Notes: a model not told the origin generated them from the sequence alone. A stretch of DNA of 64,000 nucleotides from Cunninghamella blakesleeana (GCA_017871115.1 JAFCIZ010000005.1:3031501-3095500); one strand, 5' to 3'; numbered from the stretch's first letter, positions 36,795 through 51,942 are shown. Numbers and translations: made by a program.

Positions 36795-36942
36795 ACGTTT
36801 TTAAAAATGACAAAACAAAAAAATAAAACCGACAAAAAAAAAAAAATAAAGCGACAAATTTTTTAAAAAAAAGCGACAAAAAAGGGTTTAAAATCCCGAC
36901 AAAAATTTACTAAAAAACCGAAAAAGTTACGTGGAAATACTG
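36795..36942. repeat. Right terminal inverted repeat of the Tc1 element
   Basis: Reverse complement of 35242-35389, with differences such as GTAAC for ATAAT near the tip. It contains the same five CGACAAA cores. Confidence 0.9.
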
Positions 36943-36955
36943 TATAAATTTTTTA

Positions 36956-37480
36956 ATATAAACAGAATCAATTTTTTTCTCTCTCTTTCTCTTAAATTGT
37001 CAAATTTTTATAATAAATTATTTATTACATACTAAATAATTATTAAACCTGTCTACTTTATAAAACAAACTTTATAATTCTATCTTTATCTTATTTTACT
37101 TATAGCTTATTCAAATTATTGAGTTTATCTATTTTATATTGTAAATTATTTTATCTCATTTTATCTTTTATATTTATATTTATTTACTTGAGTACCTTTT
37201 AAACAACCCTGATTCAAATTCAAATTTTTATATTATCTTTTATATTTTACTTTATGGTTTATAAAATATTTGATACTACAATTATATCATTTAAATTTCT
37301 TTGTTCCTTTTATTCCTTTTCTTTTTATTCCTTCATTCTAAGTTGTTCTACTTATAAAACAGGAGCTGATGCTTACTAGGATTCTACTATTTGTTCCAAA
37401 TATCATTCAAAATACTCCTTCCTCATTTCAAAAAATAAATAAATCTTAAACAAAAACCCATATGGTACAATTTATAAAAA
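36956..37480. repeat. Copy B of the repeat family
   Basis: It shares ordered blocks with 37898-38475: ACAGAATCAATTTTTTTCTC, TTAAATTGTCAAATTTTTAT, CTACTTTATAAAACAAACTT, GTTCTACTTATAAAACAGGA and TTCCTCATTTCAAAAA. The offset to the next copy is about 942 bases. No ORF is present. Confidence 0.75.
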
Positions 37481-37697
37481 AAATAACACAAGTATGTTCA
37501 ATCAGAAGGAAGGCATAAGTAAGTTTTTCTACAATGCATTGAAGCTTTAGACGTATGGTAACATCCATAAGTTATCATCACAGTGAACGAATTGAACTTG
37601 TGTAATGTTTTTCTCAATCGCTTAACAAATCATTAAAGCGAGAGTTTAAAAAATTTTTTTTGGGAAAAAATCCTTCTATTTAATATTAAAAAAAATA

Positions 37698-37827
37698 CAT
37701 TGTCGACAATGGTGATACCAATGGCGCTCTTTGAAATTGGTCACTGCTTTTTTGAACCGTTGTTCACTGAACCATTGTTCACTGAACCAATGTTCACTGA
37801 ACCAATGTTCACTGCACCGTTGTTCAA
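37698..37827. repeat. 14-bp palindrome and GTTCACTGAACC minisatellite
   Basis: CATTGTCGACAATG (37698-37711) is a perfect palindrome. From about 37753 a 15-base unit (GTTCACTGAACCAAT and variants) is repeated about four to five times. Each unit contains the near-palindrome GTTCA-C-TGAAC. Both strands stay open across the array because the unit is 15 bases. The forward frame would give FTEPL/FTEPM repeats and the reverse frame FSEHW/FSEQW. I do not regard either frame as a proven gene. Confidence 0.8.
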
Positions 37828-37897
37828 TATGAAAGTCACTTCCATATCTTTTCCTTACTCTCAATATACTTTAAATAATTTTTTTAATTTTTTTTAA

Positions 37898-38475
37898 ATA
37901 TAAATAGAACCAATTTTTTTCTCTTTCTTTCTCTTAAATTGTCAAATTTTTATAATAAATTATTATCTACTAAATAATTATTGAACTTGTCCACTTTATA
38001 AAACAAACTTTATAATTTTAAATTTTTTTATTTTAACTTACTATAACATATTCAATTATTGAACTTATCTATTTTTTATTTAACAAATTATTTTATTTTT
38101 ATTTTATTTTTACTTTATAATATTTTATATTATTATATACTATCTTATTTTATAATATTTATTCACTTAAATATTCTATACTACTGATCTAAATCATTTA
38201 AACTCTTTACTACTTATTTTACTCGGCGGTCATTAAACTTTTGCTTTAATCCTGCTTATATTTTACTTATAATCTTTATTTTATTTTCTTTTATTTTTTT
38301 TATTTTATTTTATTTTTTTTAATTTTCTATTCCTTTATATTAAGTCGTTCTACTTATAAAACAGGAACTGGTGCTCACTGGAAACTTATTATATACTCCA
38401 AATATAACTTATAATACTCATTCCTCATTTCAAAAATAAATCTTAACCAAAAACCCACATAACAACATCATTTTT
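37898..38475. repeat. Copy C of the repeat family
   Basis: Closest to copy B: ATAGAACCAATTTTTTTCTC, TTGTCAAATTTTTATAATAA, GTCCACTTTATAAAACAAAC, AGTCGTTCTACTTATAAAAC and ATAAATCTTAACCAAAAACC. No ORF is present. The remaining 38476-38982 is AT-rich spacer before the ATPase gene. Confidence 0.75.
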
Positions 38476-38982
38476 TTTATTTTATAATTTTACGTATTTA
38501 ATTTTAAATATTAATATTATAATTTTTACATCAATGGCATATATATGATCGCTATTTCTACAAAAGATATTTATATAAATTTATATTGATTGAAACACTC
38601 ACTAATTATTTAATATCCTGATTTGGAAAGAAAATAATTTGCCACAAATTTAATAATGAAGCTTATACAAGTTAATTTATACTAATAAAAGTCTACAATA
38701 AATGTATAAAATATATAATATATAGTGACATAATGTAATAATAGTAATTTAATACTACCCTCATTAATAATAATAAAAGTAATAAGATAAATATTGAAAA
38801 AGTTTTTCAACGAAGCCATTGTTTGTAATACAAGCGTATGGCTTTGCAAAATGGCCATTCGATTTTTAAAACTACGCATACAAAATCTAAAATTAGCCCT
38901 TTTTTTAAGATAATTCTCTTTTTTTCCTTTCAATTCTGTATTCCCTTTTTTTAAGCTTATATATATATATATATAAATAAAA

Positions 38983-41900
38983 ATGGGATATAATTCCTTT
39001 TCTTCTTCTCATTCCTCAGAAATGGAGGAAGCGGTGCCTTTAACGACTCAATCAACTGAAAAAATAAAAAATAAAAAAGGATGGGTAGATGAAATACCAC
39101 CTCATTTAGAACCATATTTAAAAACAATACCAACTAAAGGTTTAACACAAGAGCAAGTATATGAAAGATTAAATCAATTTGGAAGAAATGAGCTACCTGA
39201 AAAAAAAAGAAACAAAATATTACACTTTTTATCTTTTTGTAAAGTAACAAAAGATAATATATTATTATTATTATTGTCATTATTATTATTATTATTATCA
39301 TTATTTCCCCTAAACTTATATGTTTATCTTTCTATCTATCTATTTTAGTTACTGGTGCTATTGCATATCTTATGATATTATCTATTATTTTAACAGCCAT
39401 TACGAATGATTGGTTAGATTTTGGTATTATTTTAGGCATGTTGATTGTAAATGCTCTAATCGGTTATGTTGAAGAATCTCGAGCAGAATCGGCCATTTCT
39501 TCCTTGAAACAAAGTCTTGCTCTTAAAACAAAATGTTGGCGTGATGGTCAATTGGTAGAAGTAGATGCTGCTGAATTGGTAGTAGGTGATATTATTATTC
39601 TTCGTATTGGTGATATCATACCTGCTGATGCTCGCTTACTTGGCGTTGGTATCAATGGTGAAAAAGTAGAAAGCGACTTACAAGTAGATCAAAGTGCCTT
39701 AACAGGCGAGTCTTTTATGGTAAAAAAAAGAAAAGACGATATTGTTTATTCTTCTTGTATCGTGAAGCAAGGGCAACAACAAGCTATTGTTGTTCGTACT
39801 GGTCCTGATTCTTTTATTGGCCGTGCTGCAAGTTTAATCACTGTTACCACTGATGGTGGACATTTTCAAAAGGTCATCAATTATATTGGTAACTTCTTAA
39901 TCATCGCTACTTTAGTATTAGTTATTATTATTTTTGTTGTAAATTTAGTGGAGCAAAAAGTACGTACTGGATCTGTTACTGGAGATAACGTCTTAGCTGC
40001 CCTTAATGAAATGGTAGTATTAACTATTGCTGCGTAAGTGAAGAAAATAATATATATATATATATATACGTATTGTTTTTTTACCTATTAGTAATTTTTT
40101 TTTCATATTCCATTTTAGTATTCCTGTTGGCCTTCCAACTGTTATGTCAGTAACAATGGCTATTGGAGCAAAACAGCTTGCAAAACGACATGTCATTATT
40201 AAACGCTTAACAGCTGTAGAAGAATTAGCTTCAGTCTCAATTTTATGTAGCGATAAAACAGGTACATTAACATTAAATCAGCTTACCTTTGATGAACCTT
40301 ATATTCAACAACCTTATACCAAAGATGATTTATTACTATATGCTTATCTTTCCAGTGAAAGAGGTACAAAAGATCCTATTGAATCTGCTGTTAGAAAAGC
40401 TGCTTTACAACATCCCATCATAAAAAACAATATTGATCTTCAACAAATCCCTGGATACGATGTAGTATCTTTTAATCCATTCAACCCAAATGATAAAATG
40501 TCACAAGCTAGTATTCAACACCAGCATTCTACTTTTAGAGTGGCTAAAGGTGCCCCTCAGGTAATCTTTCAATTAGTAAATGGTGATACCTCTGCGGCTG
40601 AACAAGCTGTAGCCTCTTTTGCTGATCGAGGTTTACGTGCTCTCGGTGTGGCTCGTACTGTGAAAGATGGTCAGCAATGGGAATTGGTTGGTTTATTTAG
40701 TTTAATTGATCCTCCTAGACACGACTCTGCTGCAACTATCCAAGAATGTGCTAAATATGGTATTAGTGTCAAAATGATTACTGGTGATCAGACTGTTATT
40801 GCTCAAGAAGTGGCTGGTAGATTAGGAATGGGCCAAAATATTTTAGACGCTGAGCATTTAGTAGACCCAAATATTTCAGAATATCAGTTATCTCTGGACT
40901 GTTTACATGCTGATGGTTTTGCTCGTGTTATTCCAGGTAAATAATAATAAAATAGCAATATATAAAACTGTTATTATTATTATCAAATGAATTAACATAG
41001 GTATCATTTATATATATGCATATGCATGTATTTGTATTATTGTTATTTTCATCAGAACATAAATTCCGGGTTGTTGAAAGTTTACAAAATCAAGGTTATT
41101 TTGTAGCTATGACTGGTGATGGTGTTAATGATGCAGCAGCATTAAAAAAGGTAAAATATAATCACTAGATTGGTATAGAAATAAATATGCTTTTTATAAT
41201 TTTTACTAATCATAGTATATATGTAGGCAAATGTCGGTATTGCAGTCGAAGGTAGTACGGATGCAGCAAGATCAGCATCAGATGTTGTTTTGTTGGAACC
41301 TGGTCTTTCAGCAATTATTGAAGCTGTCAAAACATCAAGAGTTATATTTCATAGATTGCATTCTTATGCTTTATATCGTATTGCATCCACTATTCACTTT
41401 TTATTATTCTTTTTTGTTGTTACTTTGGCTGAAGATTGGCAAATGCCTCCTGTCTTTTTAATTTTAATTTCTGTATTAAATGATGCCGCTACTCTAATTA
41501 TGGCTGTGGATAATGTTAAAATCAATAAGCATCCTGAAAAATGGAGATTACCATTACTCATATTTTTATCTTGTATATTAGCTGTATTATTGGTTGGATT
41601 TTCTTTTGGTCATTTTTATATTTTTAGAGATGTTATCAAGGTATCAAGTGGTCAATTAGCTACTATTATGTATTTACATATATCATCTGCTCCTCACTTT
41701 GTCATCTTTTCTACCCGTGTTCGTGGATTTTGTTGGAAAAGTTTACCTTCATGGCCATTTACTGTTGTTGTTCTTGGGACTCAAGTCATTGCGTTAATAT
41801 TATCTGTTTATGGTATGTTTGGTAAAAATCCAAATATTGAACCTATTGGTTGGTCTCTTGGTATGATCATTATTTGTATCTCTTTGGTTACTTTTATTAT

Positions 41901-42099
41901 TGTAGACATTGTAAAAGTATTAACTATTCACATTTGGGATCATTATATTGAAAGAAAACAACCATCTTATAAACCTGTGCAAAATAATAATGGTGGCCGT
42001 GTTCAACAATTTATACAAAAGCAAGAAGAAAATAGATCAAGAACAGGTTATGATCGTGCTCAAAGAAGAGGATCTACTACTTCTATTCAGTCTTACTAA
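38983..42099 (+). CDS. PMA1: Plasma-membrane H+-ATPase (P3A type)
   Basis: Exons are 38983-39238, 39349-40033, 40119-40936, 41056-41150 and 41227-42099, giving 908 residues. It pumps protons out of the cell using ATP and sets the membrane potential for nutrient uptake. Visible motifs are [10 protein letters not shown] (actuator, near residue 200), IPVGLPTV in M4, CSDKTGTLT (phosphorylated Asp near 359), VAKGAPQ (nucleotide binding), MITGDQ, and [20 protein letters not shown]. About ten membrane segments are present. The first splice junction reads [13 protein letters not shown], as expected for M1. The C-terminal tail is Arg/Gln/Ser-rich and ends in SIQSY. A TATA-like alternating stretch lies directly upstream. 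The Pro of M4 together with the DKTGT and [15 protein letters not shown] motifs exclude Ca2+ pumps; a Na+/K+ export type is less likely. Confidence 0.95.
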
Positions 42100-42964
42100 C
42101 AATTTTATATATGTGTATATATAATTATTTATTTATTTTTTCTTTGTGTTATTATTTTATATCTTTTTTTTAACTTAGTATACATATTCGTATATATATA
42201 TATATATATATTTATTCTTATTTTATATATCATTTGTACCTTTTATTTTCATTGTACCTTAAATATAAATAAATTTGTTATATTTTATTTCTAGAATTTT
42301 ATACAATCTACGAAATATAGATAATTTTTATTATTTATTTCATTGTATATAGGCAAAAGGTAGAGGAATAATAAAAAGCAGCAACAAATAGTGATATCAT
42401 TAATAAATATAATATAGTTTTTTTTATAAAAAAAAGAAAAATTATAGGTTGATACCTACATTTAATCAAATAAAGTTAATCATATTTCGGACTGTTGACA
42501 GATAAATATTCGTTCTATGAATTAAAAGATGTTAATATTCTTAGAGGTACTTATTTTTATTGTTTCGCTTCCAAATCACAAATTTATTTTGATTTATAGC
42601 AAAAAAATAATAAAATTAAAGTCAGATAAGAGGGTTAGAGTTCCAATAAATAGGAATATGTAGTTTAGCGATATTATCAAAATAAAATAAAAGTTATGAC
42701 AAAAGTTTTTAAAACAAGAAAAAGCCTGGTCTTTATTGAATTGGAATTAAAATTGAATTTATACATTTTTTTAAGATACACAAAATATCATTAAAGTTAT
42801 GAACCAAAAAAATAATGAGAGTTATAATAAATCGCTATGGGCAAATTGATAAAATAGTGAATAAGAATTATTTCATTCTCAGATCAATTTTCTAAATTTT
42901 AAATTCAGCACTTTTTTCAAGTAAAATTTTTTCCGTTTTTTATTTTATAGCTGTCTTTTAGATT
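42100..42964. other. Spacer between ATPase and GTPase genes
   Basis: AT-rich DNA with a TA microsatellite near 42191-42211. No gene is supportable. It contains the promoter of the GTPase gene. Confidence 0.4.
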
Positions 42965-44530
42965 ATGTTAAATATTATTACAAGATCAAGGCAATATAAC
43001 GCCTTCATACCTATTATTAATTTATTTACAAGATCTATTACTAAAAATATATATAGAGTACCATTATCAAACTCTTTATTTATTAAATATCCTTCACCAT
43101 TTTATAAATCGGCTAAAAGATTAACAACAGCTACAGTTCCACCCTTATCAAAAAATTGTCCTGGTTGCGGTGCACAATTTCAAACTACAGATGCTACTAA
43201 GCCTGGCTATTTTATCCAAGCAAAGCAGCTCCCATTTAATGAACGTAAACAAAGTAAAAAACAAATAGATAACAATAGCTACGAAACATTAGTAGCTTCA
43301 TTAGATCCTGATACTCAGGCCTTGTTATTAAATGATTCTGGTCAAGAACCATTATCCATATCATTAAAGAAAACAACGACAATAGCGCCAACTGAACCTG
43401 CTAAACGTGCTATATGTCAACGATGTCATAATATTTTATATCAAGGGTGGCAAGAAGCGCCTGACGTTAAGTTTCTTCGTGAAAGTCAGCAATATAGTTC
43501 TCTCTCTTTTTTAAAAAGTAAACATCAACCTGTTCTCATATATGTGATGGATATTACTAACATGCCATGGTCATTTCATTCTTTAAACCAAATCATAAAA
43601 ATTCAACCTAATAGTCGTATTATTGTAGCTGCAAACAAGTTTGATATTTTACCACCCAGTACTTATCGGCATGAACAACGCATCAAGGATTTTATATTAT
43701 CTTATATGAAAAAGGAATTAAATATGTCAACCAATATAATTGAATCATTAGTCTTAATTAGCGCTAAAAAAGGATGGGGAATTAAAGGGTTGGTACGACG
43801 TATACAACGAACTCTATTACCTACAGACGATTTATATGTTATAGGAAGCGTTAATGCAGGTAAATCAGCCTTAATCAATCAATTTTTATCGCATTCATAT
43901 TCACTTAATAAACAACAATATAAAACAACCAGTAGCACAATAGCAGGAACAACCATAGGTATGATCAAAATACCTTTGCATACTTTAGGAATGAACCATC
44001 ATCATCCTTCACCTATAGATAACAATAAAAGGATAGCTACTCGTGAACATTTTTTAATAGATACACCTGGTATAATCGATGATTCTTTTATACCTAATAC
44101 ATCAGTTTTAAAACAATTTAAACCTGTTACTTTTCGAATTCAGCCTGGTCAATCGTTTTTACTAGATAAAAATGTAAGAATCGATTTATTAGCAAGTACT
44201 CAACCTATACTATTGACATTATTTACATCACACACACCTCATATCACTAAAACTGAAAAATTAGAAAATAGCCATGAAGATCTAGAACCAATAATGGATG
44301 GTCTTGTAAATATACGTCATGGGCATCGTTCTCACGGCGTTGTTGATTTTGTTTTTATGAATATGGGTTGGATTTCTTTAACTGGATCTTTTGAAAATGC
44401 TTCTTTTCAGATTTGGTTACCAAAAGGGTTATCAAATAGTTTTCGGTTGCGTGAACCTTCTTTTTTGCCTTTTGAGTATAAAGGGCAAATTAGAAAATTT
44501 TTTGGTTCTGGTAAACGGGCTCTTAAATAA
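42965..44530 (+). CDS. GEP3: Circularly permuted GTPase, YqeH/Gep3 family, probably mitochondrial
   Basis: An intronless 521-residue frame. A basic, Ser/Arg-rich N-terminus of about 55 residues looks like a mitochondrial presequence. A split zinc site follows (CPGCGAQF near residue 66 and CQRCH near 153). The GTPase motifs come in permuted order: NKFD (G4, about 225), SAKKG (G5, about 267), GSVNAGKS (G1, about 295), DTPGI (G3, about 367). This order with the zinc site defines the YqeH group. Its members assist small ribosomal subunit assembly, in bacteria for 30S and in fungal mitochondria for the mitoribosome. The C-terminal region (INLR/VDFVFMNMGWISLTG) is the usual RNA-binding end. The target organelle is inferred from the N-terminus. 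Confidence 0.9.
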   Translation: MLNIITRSRQYNAFIPIINLFTRSITKNIYRVPLSNSLFIKYPSPFYKSAKRLTTATVPPLSKNCPGCGAQFQTTDATKPGYFIQAKQLPFNERKQSKKQIDNNSYETLVASLDPDTQALLLNDSGQEPLSISLKKTTTIAPTEPAKRAICQRCHNILYQGWQEAPDVKFLRESQQYSSLSFLKSKHQPVLIYVMDITNMPWSFHSLNQIIKIQPNSRIIVAANKFDILPPSTYRHEQRIKDFILSYMKKELNMSTNIIESLVLISAKKGWGIKGLVRRIQRTLLPTDDLYVIGSVNAGKSALINQFLSHSYSLNKQQYKTTSSTIAGTTIGMIKIPLHTLGMNHHHPSPIDNNKRIATREHFLIDTPGIIDDSFIPNTSVLKQFKPVTFRIQPGQSFLLDKNVRIDLLASTQPILLTLFTSHTPHITKTEKLENSHEDLEPIMDGLVNIRHGHRSHGVVDFVFMNMGWISLTGSFENASFQIWLPKGLSNSFRLREPSFLPFEYKGQIRKFFGSGKRALK

Positions 44531-45018
44531 AAATAATAAGAATAATAAAAAAAAAAAAATCCTTACTATCATCTATTTATTATTTATTTATTTATTTATT
44601 ATTATTTATCTATAAATATATATGGTTCTGGTGTGAGAGCCCCCCAAAAAAAAGGTTTAAAAAATAATGGTTTCACAAGTGGCAGATTAATATTTGGTTG
44701 GATTTCTTTTAATGGCTCGATTTTTTGTTTGCACAGACTCTTTTTCAGAATTTGACGTTACATTTTTTTATATATAAAAAAAGGTTAAAGTTGAACGACA
44801 ATTTTTTTTATTGAAAAGGAGTTCAATTTTACTTTTACTTTTTCTTTTTCTTTTTCTTTTTCTTACTCTTTTTCTTTTTCTTACTGTTTTTCTTTTTCTT
44901 TTTTCTTTTTAAATACATTTTGATCTACTATATATTATATATTTCTATATATTTTATTGAATATAAATTATCTTTTTTATTTATTATTATTTTATACTTA
45001 TAAGTACATATATATGTC
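44531..45018. other. Promoter-proximal spacer with long CT tract
   Basis: A strongly pyrimidine-rich run of CTTTTT units covers about 44830-44912, roughly 110-190 bases before the CP2-type gene start. No ORF is supportable. Such CT tracts are common in fungal promoters. Confidence 0.5.
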
Positions 45019-45385
45019 ATGTTACATCATCAACAGCAGCAACAGCAGTTTTCATTTAATCAAACATCATCATCGTCGTTAGAAAAAGGGTAAATGATAT
45101 ATTATATACTTATATTATTATTATTATTCTTATTATTACTGTTATTATTGTCGTTATTATTACTAATTATAAAATATACATATAGAAATACGTTAATGAT
45201 ATCACCAACTTTGGATAATCAACAATCACCTCATAATATATACAACGATTATTTACTATCTAAAGAGTACGTGTAACCCATGCGATTAATATTTTTAAAG
45301 TTGATTACCTTTAATTTTTTTATCCCCCTCTTTTTTCATTCCCCTTAATAAATTTGAATATATTAATTGACAACTTTTTTATTTT

Positions 45386-45425
<40 letters not shown>

Positions 45426-46617
45426 TTATTATTACTAAATATTAATAATTATAGTATTCGATTTGAGGCTATTTTAGAAGCTCCTACAGCTGCTGGACAA
45501 AAGTTAGATGAATCACCTCTAACATATCTTAATAAAGGTAAATACAAACATATAAACAAACAAATAAATAAGTAAATAAATAATATATATATATATATAT
45601 ATATATTTACATATATAAGTAACATATTGTAATGACAACTTTTTTATTTATTTATTTTTACATAGGACAAACTTATAATATTCTATTAAGAGATTCTCAA
45701 CAATATACAGGAACTATCATAAGTACAATTATGATTATGTTTCACGATGAAAGTCATCGCCAAGTTGCACCTAACTATTGGAAATTTTGGAAATCTCAAC
45801 AGACTGATCCACAATACGCTAGAGCTATTGATATTGAGTTATCAAGATCAAATGGGGTGTTTCATGTAGAATGCCAATATTTCGATCGTATAACATTTAA
45901 ATGGAACGGTAATAAAGGGGCAAACATTATGATTCGTTTTAATTGTTTATCTACGGATTTTTCTCGTATTAAAGGTGTTAAAGGTATACCACTTCGATTA
46001 CACATGGAAAGTCAAGTAAATGATGTGAATGAAAAAACATACTGTCGTATTAAGCTCTTTCGCGATAAGGTAAAAAATAATATAAATAAATGGCTACTAA
46101 AAATGGTGCTTTTATTTTTACTGTAATTAATCACTTTATATATTTATATATTTACCTATTTATTAAAAAAAAGGGAGCAGAGCGTAAAAATAAAGATGAT
46201 GCTAAACATATTGAAAGGCAGTTAGAAAAATTTAGAGGAAAAAACGGAGAACCTCATCCGTTATGGTTAACATGCACTCAAACAACCCCTTTTACATTAT
46301 TCCAAAATATTGATACAAAGGATATAGTAAAACCTATATACTCTCCTTCCTCTCCTCAGCCACCACCTACTTCAATTATAGCAACAGCAACAACAACTTC
46401 ATCAACACCATCACCATCACTATCTTCTTCTTTAATATTGCAGCATTCTTTTTCAACAAATACTAAAAGGCATCATCGCTATTTAACTGACCCGGGTTAT
46501 TCATTAAATGTTGCTAGCATCTCTCCTCCTCCTTCTACTCTTTACCCACAGCCTACATTTCACCCATTTATGGCGACTTCATCTTCATCACCACCCCTTC
46601 ATTCTTCTGCGTGGTTA

Positions 46618-46654
<37 letters not shown>

Positions 46655-47028
46655 GTAATAACGAAAATCACATTCCTACCACTATCAATACCTTGGATAT
46701 TGATCCTAATTATATACCTCAAAAAAGAACTCGAATAGCAAAAAGAAGTCTTTTTGTAAAATTTGAATCGCAATCTATTTATCGAGCTATTTATTTAGAA
46801 GAATTAACTGTGCAGCATTTAAAAGATAAATTGTTATCAAAAATGAACATAAGTGAAAAAGATAAACTTTTGGTTAAAAGTATGATACGTCAAGTCTTCA
46901 TGAAAAGTGATGTGTTGGTAACTATAGATGATGATGTTATGGTTCAAGACATACCCGAAGAACAAGATATGCATGTAAATAGAAAAATCAACCAAGATGG
47001 CTCAAGTACATTAGTGCTAATCTATTAA
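45019..47028 (+). CDS. Grainyhead/CP2-family transcription factor
   Basis: Exons are 45019-45089, 45186-45266, 45455-45537, 45666-46069 and 46174-47028, giving 497 residues. The N-terminus is Gln/Ser-rich. From about residue 50 comes the CP2 DNA-binding domain: IRFEAILEAPTAAGQKLDES, LTYLNKGQTYNILLRD, IMIMFHDESHRQVAPNYW, RFNCLSTDFSRIKGVKGIPL, then CRIKLFRDKGAERKNKDD. These match the RFE..LxA, LTYLNxGQ.Y, STxF, KGVP and KGAxRK landmarks of Grainyhead/CP2 proteins. A Pro/Ser/Thr-rich linker with a poly-Asn run encoded by AAT repeats (about 46617-46661) leads to a C-terminal domain of the ubiquitin-like dimerisation type (RSLFVKFESQSIYRAIYLEE). In filamentous fungi and animals the family controls cell wall or epidermal barrier genes. 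Confidence 0.9.
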
Positions 47029-47753
47029 AACTTTATATATATATATATATTCCCTTTGATTTCCCATTCCTTCTCTTTTTCTCATAAAAATAGATTTTTC
47101 TAATAACATTTTTCTGTAGTCAGAGTTATCAGTTAAAAATTTTATTTGCTGCCTTTTTTATTTATTTATCTAAACCGTTTTTTTTAGCGTTTGGTTATCC
47201 ATATATCAGCTATTTTTTTTTATTGCGTAACAAAATAACAAATATATTTATTTAATTATGAAAAATATCTTATTTATTATTATTGTTATTATTTCAAATC
47301 AAGAAAACAAATCACAACTTGTGCATCTTTTTATATTTTTATTTACTACTCTAGTAATTTCGTAAATAAATACATTTTAAAATAAAAAATTTTACAACTC
47401 TAGATTATATAAATTAAGTGTAATATTTTATAGTTACTAATAAAGTGTCTTGAAAATAAAAATTGCAAAGTATACGGATTTTACAGCTCATATATTATGG
47501 ATGTTTTTTTTGGTGTACTCTTTTTTTTAATATGTTAATATGTTCGATTCATTCATACGATGTAATTCGATTTAATTTAACCATGACCAATTGTATTTTA
47601 TATGATTCGATTTATTTATAAAATGTCTGAAAGTTATAAAGTTTTATTCGGACTGAAAAATAAATAAATTTTAATATGTATATATGTGTGTGTATGTGTA
47701 ATGGTTTTATTTATTATACTACACGTTTCCTAAGTAAATGTATTTGTTTTTAA
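47029..47753. other. Convergent spacer
   Basis: AT-rich DNA between the convergent CP2 and FES1 genes. No gene is recognised. Confidence 0.4.
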
Positions 47754-48955
47754 TTAAAATTGATCCCATTCATTTTTATCTAAATTAAGATTATCTTGAC
47801 CATATTTATTTTTTGCATCTATAACGTGTTGCTTTCTATCTTCTGATAATTTATTTTGAGTTTGTTGAATAAAAGTGTGTAATGTACGTAATGCCTTTTC
47901 AACCATATCTTCATCTTCTATTTTATTAGTGTAAGTGGTTATGACTTTATCTAGATCATCTACTAATGATTGAAATTCTGTTGTTGCTAATGAAGGATTT
48001 TCCAGTAATAAAGTATTATATAAAAAGATGATCTTACGAACTGTAGCAGCATCATCTTCCAAATGATTTTTTAAAATAGAATTCATGTGATCAAATCCTT
48101 TTAAAGATTTAAATTCTTCCACGGCTAGAGGCTGATGTTTAAGTATACCAGAAATAGCATATACTACTTTTGCTCTTTCTTGTTTATATTCAGATGATAA
48201 CAATGGAATTAGAGTTTCTAATCCTCGATGTTCCAAAAACTATAAATAATAATATAAATCATTAAAATAAATTATTAATCGTAAATATCTTCATTTAATT
48301 ATCATTATCAATATCATTATTATATTGTCATATTTATTTCTATTACTTACGGCTTTTTGAGCATCGGGATTGTTTTGAACAGCTGTACCACAAATCCACG
48401 CAATACCCGTTCTTACTGTCACTTCTTTATCGTTTAATAAATTAATTATTGTTGGCCAAAGTCCCATATTTTGAATATTTTTGGCATTATCTATCCCTTC
48501 AATAAGCTTTTATATATTTATCAGAATTATTGATATGAAAAATAAGTAAGAACTATTTTATATACACCCTTATTATTATTATTGTTATTATTATTATTAT
48601 TAATTGCTTACCATTTCAAAATTATCCAAGGCAATTTCCTTATTTTCTAAAGTATCATTTGGATCATTAATACATTGAAGAGCCTCTATAATATATAGTA
48701 TATAATTATAATAATAAAAATATATATACATATGTATGCATTAATATAAATTGATATACTATTATATTTTATAATAACTTTTTTGTTTTTACCTTTCATT
48801 AAAGTGGCATCGTCTTTACCAAGGATTGCTTCGATAATTTCAGGATTAAATTTAGATGGATCGGGTTTATATTCTCCTTTTTTAATAGCTTCTGCTTGCT
48901 TTTTTAAATCCTCTTTATCACTATTATTAACAGCCCATTGTAATAATTTTTCCAT
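47754..48955 (-). CDS. FES1: Hsp70 nucleotide exchange factor Fes1
   Basis: Exons in transcript order: 48955-48793, 48685-48612, 48506-48351, 48239-47754, giving 292 residues, close to yeast Fes1 (290). The Fes1 N-terminal motif MEKLLQWAVNNSDKED is followed by armadillo-type helices (AWICGTAVQNNPDAQKAFLE, LIPLLSSEYKQERAKVVYAI, VRKIIFLYNTLLLENPSL). In the cytosol Fes1/HspBP1 proteins release ADP from Hsp70 and help clear misfolded proteins. The C-terminus is acidic and Asn-rich (DNLNLDKNEWDQF). Confidence 0.93.

Positions 48956-51942
<2,987 letters not shown>

Larger units (their letters stand above)
35242..36942 (+). mobile_element. Tc1/mariner-type DNA transposon, complete
   Basis: The element is 1701 bases, flanked by TA on both sides (35240-35241 and 36943-36944). 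It starts CAGTATTTCCACATAA and ends with the complement of CAGTATTTCCACGTAA. Terminal inverted repeats of about 148 bases differ at only a handful of positions. The single transposase frame is unbroken. This combination points to a recent and possibly active insertion. It lies within a degenerate repeat array. Confidence 0.93.

Noticed and set aside
37753..37827. CRISPR-like array
   Set aside because: Units are 15 bases, contiguous, with no unique spacers, and the genome is eukaryotic. It is a minisatellite.
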